DNA from: Sphingomonas sp. PP-CE-1G-424
GTDB lineage: Bacteria > Pseudomonadota > Alphaproteobacteria > Sphingomonadales > Sphingomonadaceae
NCBI RefSeq assembly: GCF_004341085.1
Contig: NZ_SLXW01000003.1
Span: forward strand, 620,001 to 684,000
Direction: 5' to 3'
DNA length: 64,000 bases
The position numbers and the translations under genes are program-made. Below the pieces are notes generated by a model. It did no database searches, had not been told where the DNA came from, and saw nothing but the letters and a program-made list of their open reading frames with translations. Numbering within the stretch: position 1 is the first letter of the stretch; every line of letters begins with the position of its first letter. Shown piece by piece: positions 1-7,111 of this stretch.

Positions 1-1878
1 GTTCAGCCGCAGGCGATCGACGCCCGCCACCGGCACGCCCTCGGGATAGAGCCGCGCGACGATCAGCGAGGCGAGATCGCCGCGTCGCTTCACCAGGATC
101 ATGACGTCCTCGGGCCGCAACCGCCGCCCCTTGCTCTCCAGCATGAGCCCCGTGTCGGGCGCGAGCCAGCCCTTGACCGCGCGCGCGATGTCGCTGGCGA
201 GTTTGCGCACCGCGTCGTCGACCCAGCCTTCTTCGTCGTCCTCGCTACCGCCAGCCGAGACCGGCGGCCACAAGGTCACGGTGCCGGGGCCGGCGACCTC
301 GCTGGCATGCTGTTCGACTTCGCCCGCAATGCCGAGCCCCGGCTCACCGATCGCATCGATCGCCGCGTCGACGAACTCCAGCAGGGTGCGGGTCGATCGG
401 AACGAGTGGCGTAGCGACAGCCGCGCCAGGGGGAGTCCACGCTCCTCCTCTGGCCAGTCGTCGTCGCCTTCCGCCTCGCTCGCACGACCGCCGAAATATT
501 GCTCGGCTGCCTGGAAATTGAGCGGATCGGTGCCCTGGAACCCGAAGATCGCCTGTTTGTAGTCGCCGACCGTGAACAGCGTCCGCGTCGACGGCGCATA
601 GATGCCGCGGCCGACGAAGAACTCGTCGGCTAGCGCGCGGACGATCCGCCACTGATGCCCGTTGGTATCCTGCGCCTCGTCGATCAGCAGATGTTCGGTC
701 GCCTGGTCGAGCTTGTAGCGCACCCATTCGCCGATCCCCGGCTGGTCGAGCAGCGCCACCGTCGTCGCGATCAGGTCGTCGAAATCGACTGCCCCCGCGC
801 GCCGCTTGGCCAACGCATAGCCGCGCGCATAATCGCGCCCGACCTCCAGCCCGTCGGCGAGCAGGTCGCAATAGGTCGCGCGCTGGACCATCGACAGCAC
901 GTCGGTGCACGCCTCACCCAGATCGCGCGCGAGCACTTCGTAATCGGGCTCGGCATCGATCAGTTTCTTCGAGGCTTTGCGCTGCGTGCCCGTGCCGGTC
1001 AGCACGACGCTGGCGAGTTCGTCCAGCGTCGCCGCGCGATCCTCGGAGTCGAGCCACCGCTGCACGGTCGCCGCCGCGGCTTGCCCGGTGGCCGTCCCCC
1101 ACGCGCGGTTCGCCGCGGCAATGCGCGCGATCGCGTCGAGGTCGAGCGCGTCACACCATTCGGCGATCGCCTCGTCGATATCGCCGGAGGGCAGGCCGAG
1201 TTCGCGTCGAAGCCATGGCTGGATCCCGACCGGGAGTGCTTCAAGCGCCGGCAGCGCACGGGCGCAGGCGAGCAGGAACGCCTCCGCCCCGCCCTCGCCC
1301 ATTCGCAGCGACAGGCGGCCGACGATCTCCACCGGACGTTCGCGGCCTTCGCGCTCGGCATCCGACAGCATCGACGCCAGTGCCTCGCGTGCGAGCCCCG
1401 CCTCTTCGCGCGCCTCCAGCGGCCGGAAGCCCGGCGTCAGCCCGGCCTCGACCGGGAATGCTGCCAGCAATCCCTGGCAGAAGCCGTGGATCGTCTGGAT
1501 GCGGAGCCCCCCGCCCGGCGCATCGAGCACCTTGGCGAACAACGTGCGTGCACGGTCCTGCAGAGTCTGGACCGGGCTCTCGCCGAGCGCGATCAGGTCC
1601 GCCGCCAGCGCCGGCGCGGGCATGCGTACCCATGCCGCGAGCCTGCCGTTGATCCGCTGCGCCATCTCGGCCGCGCCCGCCTTGGTGAAGGTCAGGCACA
1701 GGATCGCGCCGGGATCGACGCCGCGCAGGAGGAGGCGGAACACGCGTGCCGCCAACACCTGTGTCTTGCCGGTGCCGGCCGACGCGGACAGCCAGACGTG
1801 CGACGACGGGTTGCTGGCATCGGCCTGCGCGCCCCTCAGCCGGGGGAGCGTGGCGAGTGCGTCACCGCTCACGGCCAT
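1..1878 (-). CDS. addA: AddA, helicase-nuclease subunit of AddAB (3' end outside window)
   Basis: This is the N-terminal 626 codons of the UvrD-like helicase subunit of AddAB, which processes double-strand breaks for RecA-dependent repair. The reading frame is open from the ATG at 1878 to the window edge. The start region reads MAVSGDALATL, followed by a Walker A segment WLSASAGTGKT at about residues 32-42 and the superfamily-1 motif LCLTFTKAGAAEM. The last visible residues, including DVMILVKRRGDLASL and GVPVAGVDRL, match the region between helicase motifs. The start overlaps the end of addB by 17 bp, so the two are translated as a pair. The C-terminal nuclease domain lies outside the window. 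The family call is secure; the exact end cannot be seen. Confidence 0.95.
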   Translation of the reverse strand, partial: MAVSGDALATLPRLRGAQADASNPSSHVWLSASAGTGKTQVLAARVFRLLLRGVDPGAILCLTFTKAGAAEMAQRINGRLAAWVRMPAPALAADLIALGESPVQTLQDRARTLFAKVLDAPGGGLRIQTIHGFCQGLLAAFPVEAGLTPGFRPLEAREEAGLAREALASMLSDAEREGRERPVEIVGRLSLRMGEGGAEAFLLACARALPALEALPVGIQPWLRRELGLPSGDIDEAIAEWCDALDLDAIARIAAANRAWGTATGQAAAATVQRWLDSEDRAATLDELASVVLTGTGTQRKASKKLIDAEPDYEVLARDLGEACTDVLSMVQRATYCDLLADGLEVGRDYARGYALAKRRAGAVDFDDLIATTVALLDQPGIGEWVRYKLDQATEHLLIDEAQDTNGHQWRIVRALADEFFVGRGIYAPSTRTLFTVGDYKQAIFGFQGTDPLNFQAAEQYFGGRASEAEGDDDWPEEERGLPLARLSLRHSFRSTRTLLEFVDAAIDAIGEPGLGIAGEVEQHASEVAGPGTVTLWPPVSAGGSEDDEEGWVDDAVRKLASDIARAVKGWLAPDTGLMLESKGRRLRPEDVMILVKRRGDLASLIVARLYPEGVPVAGVDRLRLN

Positions 1879-4822
1879 ACCATTCGTCGCGTCGCATCAG
1901 CTGGTCATACTCGGCATAGGGGGCGTATTCGGGGACGAGTTTCGCGGTGAACGCGGCGCTGCCGGTCAGCCATTCGCCGACGACTTCGGTGAAGTTGTGC
2001 GCGGCGATTGACGTGAATTCGGCGGTCGGGATCTTGTCGCGCTTGCCCTCGGGATCGACCGGGCTCTCGATATAGCCAAACGCGTCGCGCTTCTTGCCGA
2101 GCGACCAATATTCGAACGCGCCTGCGGTGCCGCGGACGTCTTCGAAACCGCCACGCTCGGCGATCAGCCCGAGCAGGCCGAGTTGCAGGCTGTAGCCCGC
2201 ACGGACGGCGGTAGGCGAAGGGGGCTTGCCGGTCTTGTAGTCGATCACCGCGAGGCGCCCGTCGGGGAGCTTGTCGATGCGGTCGTACCGCCCCGATAGC
2301 GTCACGCCGGCGATCTCGATCTTGCCCTTGCCCTCGGCGCTGGCGACCGTGCGGCCGTCTTCGCCTTGCGCGACTATGGCGCCGGCGATCCAGTCGATCG
2401 CCTCCAGCAACCGCGGTTGCCAGAGGGCACGCATCATCGGATGCGTCCGCTCGTCGCCGAGCATCGCCTTCGCGCGCTGGCGCAGCGTGTCGACGGTGCA
2501 GTTGTCCTGCTTCCACCATTGTTCGAGAATGTCGTGCACGGCGGTTCCGCGCCATGCTGCGCTGGGGTCGGCATCGACCGGATCGAGCGGCATCAGCCCG
2601 AGCACGCGGCGTGCGTAGAAGGCGTAGGGGTCGGCCTTGAGGCGATCGACCTCGGTGACGGAAATAGCTTTCGGACGCAGCAGCGCGGGCGGCGACGGGG
2701 CGGGACGGTCTGCGGGCAAATGCTCGCCCGGATCGTCTAGCGCTCGCGTCCAGCCTTCCAGCGCCGAAGCCCGCTCGAACCGATCGCCCGCGAGTGCCTG
2801 CAACCGCAACCAGAGACGCGAGGCCAAAGCCGGCGACTTCGCGTCCCGCCGCGCTCGCGTGACGACCGCGCGAGGTGCGCCTAACGCCTGCGCAAAATCA
2901 TGCGCCGCCGTGCCGACACGCCGCTCCAGCCCCGGCAGCCCTAGCTCCATGCGGATGCGTGGCGCCAGCCAGGGATCGGGCGCAGGCCGCCCCGGCCATA
3001 CGCCTTCGTTCAGCCCGCCGAGCACCATGACGTCGGCGGTCTGCAGCCGCGCTTCGATCAGGCCGTAGATCGCGAGCCGTGGGTGGCCGCCCGGCGCCGG
3101 CCGCACCGCCACTTCGTCGAGCAACGTGCGCAACAGCTGAGGCAGCTCGCGCGGATCGATCCGCGGCGGTCCGGCAGGTGCTTCGGCTTCCAGATCGGCG
3201 AGGAACTCCGCTGACGCACGCCCGGCTAGCCCCGACCAGAGATTGTCGCCGCACAAGGTCTGCGCCGTCTCGCGCAGGCACGCGAGCACCGACGCCAAGG
3301 GCTGCGGCCCCTGATCGAACGCGTTCGCCAGCGGCGTTAGGAGCGGCTGGACATCGGTCCACCAATTTGCCGCCGTGCCTTTGCGCTCCTCCAGATGTCC
3401 GGCGATTCCGTCGAGCCCCGCCGCCGGCCTTGGCCCGCGCAACCGCCGGTCGAGCGCGCGTGCGCCGTCGAGCCATAGCAAACGATCGTCGCCCGCCCGC
3501 ACCAGCGGGTGCTTCAGCAACGCCAGCAATGCGAGCGGCGAGAAGCGCTGCGCCGCCGCTTCGGCCAACGCGAGCAGCAACGTACCCGGTGGCAGGATCG
3601 ACAAGGGTCGCCCCGCGCTGTCGTCGATGCCGATGTCCCAGCGCCCGAGATGCGCCGCTACCCTCCGCGCCAGAGCGCGATCCGGCGTGACGAGAGCGGC
3701 GGTCCTTTCGGGCACTTCCAACGCCTCGCGGAGGACGAGAGCGATCGCCTGCGCTTCCTCTGCCGGGGTCGCGAGTTCGGCGGCGGTCACGCCCTTCAAC
3801 CGGCGATCCTCCGCTGCGATCTGCGTCCATTTGCCGGTAAAATCCGCGGGCGCCAGCGCGTTGGCGATCGCCCGGCCGCGCGCGGGGTCGGCGTCATGCC
3901 CGCCACCTTCGCGCCATGTCTGCACCTCGCCACGGGCGACGCCCATGCGCAGAAGCATCAGCTTGGCATCGAACTGCGGATGCGTCTCGATCGACCGTCG
4001 CGTGAGCCCGGTCACCGGGTTCGGATCATGCGGGCCTAGCACGTCCCATTCCTCGTCCGGCAACGCAAGATCGAGGCCGGCGAACACGACCATTCCCTGC
4101 GGCATGTCGGCGATGCACCGGAGTAGCCGCGCGACGGCAGGCGCGGAGTCGGTCACGCCCGCCGCGCAGACGATCCCGGCGGGTGGCGCGTTCCGCCAGC
4201 GCTGGGCGAGCCGGTCGAGCAACGCCGAGCGGCGGGTCGCTGCGTCGATCCGCTCCAGCCGCGCGAGTTCGCCCGGCCAGCGTTGCAGGACGATCTCGAA
4301 CGTTGCCAGCGCGCGCCGCCAATGCTCGGTCAGCTCGGGCCCAAGCTCGATATCGCGCAACCGGGTCGGTGGCACTTCCTCGACCAGCAACTGATCGAGC
4401 GTCCGCGCAAGTTCCCCCGCGAGCCGCACGGCCTCCGCTGCATCGACCGGATGGCCTTCACGCGCGCGCTCTTCGGACACCAGTCGCGCGAGGATCATGC
4501 GCCGCTGATAGGGCGGGACCGCGGGCAGCGGCGGATCGATGTCGTCCGCCGGATCGAGCGCGGCGCCAACCGCCTCGCCCATCTCCGGATCGCCCAGCGC
4601 CACCAGTCGCGGCAAGACAAGCCCGCCGCCACTCGCACGCACGAACGCCTCGGTGACCGCCTTCACCGCGCGGTTGTTCGGCAACACGACCAGCGCGCGG
4701 GCGAGCGCCAGCGGATCGCGCCCGGCCCGCCGGGTCAGGCCGGCGACCAGCGCATCCGCAAACGCCCGGTGCGCGGGGATCGTGTAGAGCGTCGGGCGAT
4801 CCGCCGCGGCGACGTCAGCCAT
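1862..4822 (-). CDS. addB: AddB, double-strand break repair protein
   Basis: A 986-residue partner of AddA. I chose the ATG at 4822 (MADVAAADRPTLYTIPAHRA), which overlaps the end of murU by 8 bp, because the open frame upstream is low-complexity Arg/Ser and runs inside murU. The C-terminal part carries a PD-(D/E)XK nuclease core, visible as GRYDRI followed by LAVIDYKTGKP. In many AddB proteins this domain is stapled by a 4Fe-4S cluster whose first ligand lies in a CPYKFF-like segment. Here that segment reads KADPYAFYARRVLGL, without Cys, so the cluster may be absent, as in other alphaproteobacterial forms. The length fits alphaproteobacterial AddB. Confidence 0.95.
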   Translation of the reverse strand: MADVAAADRPTLYTIPAHRAFADALVAGLTRRAGRDPLALARALVVLPNNRAVKAVTEAFVRASGGGLVLPRLVALGDPEMGEAVGAALDPADDIDPPLPAVPPYQRRMILARLVSEERAREGHPVDAAEAVRLAGELARTLDQLLVEEVPPTRLRDIELGPELTEHWRRALATFEIVLQRWPGELARLERIDAATRRSALLDRLAQRWRNAPPAGIVCAAGVTDSAPAVARLLRCIADMPQGMVVFAGLDLALPDEEWDVLGPHDPNPVTGLTRRSIETHPQFDAKLMLLRMGVARGEVQTWREGGGHDADPARGRAIANALAPADFTGKWTQIAAEDRRLKGVTAAELATPAEEAQAIALVLREALEVPERTAALVTPDRALARRVAAHLGRWDIGIDDSAGRPLSILPPGTLLLALAEAAAQRFSPLALLALLKHPLVRAGDDRLLWLDGARALDRRLRGPRPAAGLDGIAGHLEERKGTAANWWTDVQPLLTPLANAFDQGPQPLASVLACLRETAQTLCGDNLWSGLAGRASAEFLADLEAEAPAGPPRIDPRELPQLLRTLLDEVAVRPAPGGHPRLAIYGLIEARLQTADVMVLGGLNEGVWPGRPAPDPWLAPRIRMELGLPGLERRVGTAAHDFAQALGAPRAVVTRARRDAKSPALASRLWLRLQALAGDRFERASALEGWTRALDDPGEHLPADRPAPSPPALLRPKAISVTEVDRLKADPYAFYARRVLGLMPLDPVDADPSAAWRGTAVHDILEQWWKQDNCTVDTLRQRAKAMLGDERTHPMMRALWQPRLLEAIDWIAGAIVAQGEDGRTVASAEGKGKIEIAGVTLSGRYDRIDKLPDGRLAVIDYKTGKPPSPTAVRAGYSLQLGLLGLIAERGGFEDVRGTAGAFEYWSLGKKRDAFGYIESPVDPEGKRDKIPTAEFTSIAAHNFTEVVGEWLTGSAAFTAKLVPEYAPYAEYDQLMRRDEWYGRER

Positions 4823-5570
4823 CCGCGAGGATCGCCTCGGTCTTCGGGATCGCGGCGGGCGTGCCGACGTCGAACCACAGTCCCTGGTGGACCTGACCAT
4901 AGGCGCGCTCGGCGGCGATCGCGCGGTCCCAGAAGATGTTGGTCGAGAACGGTCCCTCCGGCCAGTCGGCGATCAACCGCGGGTGGAGGATCTGGATGCC
5001 GGTATAGGCGAACGGCGCGACCCGGCCCGGCTTGCGGCGGCCGACGATCCGCCCGTCGCTGCCGAGATAGAAGTCACCCATCCCGCCGTGATTGTTGGCG
5101 CGCGCGAGCGGCACCATCAGCAGCAGCGCGTCCATCTTGGCGTCATCCCAGCGCGACGCGAGCAACCTGATCGCGTCGACCGGCCCGTCGATCCACAGGT
5201 TGTCGCTGTTGACCACCAGCACCGGCGCGTTGCCGAGCAGATGCCGCGCCTGGACGAGCCCGCCGCCCGTCTCCATCAGCATCTTCCGCTCGTCGGAAAT
5301 CACCACGTCGATCCCGTCGAACCGGTCGGTGACGTGCGCCTCCAGCGTATCCGCGAGGTAATGCACGTTGACGACCGCGCGCTTGATCCCGGCGGCCTGT
5401 AACCGCTCGAACACGTGGTCGATCAACGGCTTGCCCGCGACCTTGACCAGCGGCTTGGGTCGCGTCGCGGTCAGCGGCCGCATGCGCTTGCCCAGGCCCG
5501 CCGCCATCACCATCGCCGTCTCGGGCACGATCCCGCGCGGGACAGGCCGGATCGTCTGCTGGCGGCTCAC
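4815..5570 (-). CDS. murU: MurU-type N-acetylmuramate 1-phosphate uridylyltransferase
   Basis: A 251-residue sugar-phosphate nucleotidyltransferase. The signature MVMAAGLGKRMRPLTATRPKPL sits near the N-terminus (G-x-G-x-R-M-RPLT and PKPL), with VNSDNLW as the metal-binding segment. In Pseudomonas and Caulobacter the kinase/nucleotidyltransferase pair AmgK-MurU converts recovered N-acetylmuramate to UDP-MurNAc, bypassing de novo synthesis. The direct coupling to an AmgK-like gene here supports that role. A GTG start at 5570 overlaps the amgK stop as GTGA. A general mannose-1-phosphate or glucose-1-phosphate nucleotidyltransferase is the alternative, but the neighbour argues against it. Confidence 0.88.
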   Translation of the reverse strand: MSRQQTIRPVPRGIVPETAMVMAAGLGKRMRPLTATRPKPLVKVAGKPLIDHVFERLQAAGIKRAVVNVHYLADTLEAHVTDRFDGIDVVISDERKMLMETGGGLVQARHLLGNAPVLVVNSDNLWIDGPVDAIRLLASRWDDAKMDALLLMVPLARANNHGGMGDFYLGSDGRIVGRRKPGRVAPFAYTGIQILHPRLIADWPEGPFSTNIFWDRAIAAERAYGQVHQGLWFDVGTPAAIPKTEAILADG

Positions 5571-6556
5571 GCGCTCAAGGCCAGCGGATCGCCGCGCAGC
5601 GCGGGCGGCACATTCGCGGCGAACCATGCCGCGACCGGCGCCATGACCGGCTGCGCCAGATCGCGCTCCAGATACGTCCACACGCGGGGACACATCGTCG
5701 CATAATGCGGCTTGCCGTCGCGCTTCCAAAGCCGCGTGAAGATGCCGAGGATCTTCGCATTCCGCTGCGCGCCGAGCACGTGATACGCGTTCATGAAGTC
5801 TTCTCCCGCGTCTGCCGCCGCGCGATATCGCGCCAGCATCGCCGCCTCGACCGCCGGATCGACCGTCCGCCGCGCATCCTGCAACAGCGACACGAGGTCA
5901 TACGCTGGATGCCCCGCCAAGGCGTCCTGGAAATCGAGCAGGCCGAGCGATCGCTCCGGCCCGACGAGCATCAGGTTTTCGGCATGATAATCGCGCAGTA
6001 CCGTGACCGGCGTCTCGGCGATGGCGTGGTCGAACACCGACTCCCAAGCCGCGTCCCACCCAGCAATATCTGCCTCGATTCCGACCGCCGGGCAGTACCA
6101 TTCGACGAACAGCCCCGCCTCGCGCTTCAGCACCGCGCGATCATAGGGGGGGACCGGCCCAGCCGGCTCGGCACGCAACCGCACCAGCAGGTCGATCGCC
6201 GGCGCATACAGCGACAGTTCTTCGTCCGGTGAAGCGTCGACCGCTTCGCGCAGCCGATCGTCGCCGAAATCCTCGATCAGAACGAGCCCTTGGTCGAGAT
6301 CGCATGCCAGGATCGCCGGCGCCGCGAAGTCGCGTTCGACGAGCCATTCGGCTATGGCGATGAACGGGCGCGGGTCCTCGTGCGGCGGCGGCGCGTCCAT
6401 CAGGATAGCCTGACGCCCCCCCTTTTCGGCACCGTCGATCGCGCGGAAATAGCGTCGGAACGACGCGTCGCCGGCGACCGGGAGTATTTGCGCGCCTCCC
6501 CAGCCATGAGCGTCGAGAAAAGCGGCGGCGCCGGGCGGCGGGGTCATGTCGGCCAT
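5567..6556 (-). CDS. amgK: AmgK-type amino-sugar kinase (MurNAc/GlcNAc anomeric kinase)
   Basis: A 329-residue aminoglycoside-phosphotransferase-fold kinase. The catalytic loop reads LRDYHAENLMLV and the metal-binding segment GLLDFQDAL, which are the Brenner and DFG-equivalent motifs of the APH family. It would phosphorylate N-acetylmuramate at C1 for MurU, the next gene. Two in-frame starts fit: the ATG at 6556, or the ATG at 6547, which forms an ATGA overlap with the tsaE stop. I list the longer form. The older automatic label for this family is 'aminoglycoside phosphotransferase', but the context (tsaE-amgK-murU) matches cell-wall recycling rather than resistance. Confidence 0.88.
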   Translation of the reverse strand: MADMTPPPGAAAFLDAHGWGGAQILPVAGDASFRRYFRAIDGAEKGGRQAILMDAPPPHEDPRPFIAIAEWLVERDFAAPAILACDLDQGLVLIEDFGDDRLREAVDASPDEELSLYAPAIDLLVRLRAEPAGPVPPYDRAVLKREAGLFVEWYCPAVGIEADIAGWDAAWESVFDHAIAETPVTVLRDYHAENLMLVGPERSLGLLDFQDALAGHPAYDLVSLLQDARRTVDPAVEAAMLARYRAAADAGEDFMNAYHVLGAQRNAKILGIFTRLWKRDGKPHYATMCPRVWTYLERDLAQPVMAPVAAWFAANVPPALRGDPLALSA

Positions 6557-6993
6557 CGCGACCTCCAAGCTTCCGGGACTCCGACTGTCAAGCCGTGCGT
6601 GCCGTCCGGCTCGATCGTCAGGGTCAAGCGAAGAGCATCCGGCCAGTGATCGGGCCCCGCGCGCTCCGGCCATTCTACGAGCAGCAGCGAATCGTAGCGC
6701 GCATCGTCGAGCGCGAGTTCCTCGATCTCGGCGGGGTCGTCGATGCGGTAGAGGTCGACGTGGAGTACGGGGAAGCGCACTTCGGGCGGCTCGTAGGGCT
6801 GGACGATGGCGAAGCTAGGCGACGGCGCCTCGCTGGCGAGGCCGAGCGCGGCGAGGAGACCGCGGGCGACACTGGTCTTGCCCGCGCCCAGTGTGCCTAC
6901 AAGCGTGATGACGTCGCCGGGTCGGACCAGGTCGGCAAGCATGGCCCCGAACGCTTCGGTAGCTTGCGGGTCGGGTAGTCGGATCACGCGCAT
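6544..6993 (-). CDS. tsaE: TsaE, ATPase for tRNA t6A37 modification
   Basis: A 149-residue P-loop protein of the TsaE (YjeE) family, which assists the TsaBD complex in threonylcarbamoyl-adenosine synthesis on tRNAs that read ANN codons. The Walker A motif GTLGAGKTS lies at residues 33-41. The segments SPSFAIVQPYE and HVDLYRIDDPAEIEEL are family hallmarks, and the length is typical. It lies between divL and amgK on the same strand. About 118 bp containing a large hairpin repeat separates it from divL, so it may have its own promoter or be read through from divL. The 3' end overlaps amgK. Confidence 0.95.
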   Translation of the reverse strand: MRVIRLPDPQATEAFGAMLADLVRPGDVITLVGTLGAGKTSVARGLLAALGLASEAPSPSFAIVQPYEPPEVRFPVLHVDLYRIDDPAEIEELALDDARYDSLLLVEWPERAGPDHWPDALRLTLTIEPDGTHGLTVGVPEAWRSRWPT

Positions 6994-6995
6994 GA

Positions 6996-7097
6996 GCCCT
7001 CTCCCCCTCGGGGAGAGGGTTGGGTGAGGGGCTGTTCCGGGCGACGCGCTGCTTGGCAGCCCCTCACCCCGACCCTCTCCCCGGAGGGGAGAGGGAG
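6996..7097. repeat. Inverted-repeat hairpin element between divL and tsaE
   Basis: Two long arms built on CCCTCTCCCC...GGGGAGAGGG and CCCTCACCC face each other: the left arm at about 6996-7033 and the right arm at about 7057-7097. Each arm also contains its own small hairpin, so a cruciform or a very stable RNA stem is possible. Other gaps in this window hold similarly built GC-rich elements with different cores. No coding potential is visible. Confidence 0.75.
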
Positions 7098-7111
7098 CAG
7101 ATTCAAAACGA

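Noticed and set aside
655-1950. A 431-codon open frame on the plus strand
   Set aside because: It lies opposite addA, whose frame has helicase motifs; no ribosome site or motif supports the plus-strand reading.
5567-6556. Aminoglycoside-resistance phosphotransferase
   Set aside because: The fold is shared, but coupling to a MurU-type nucleotidyltransferase and to tsaE indicates an amino-sugar kinase of cell-wall recycling.
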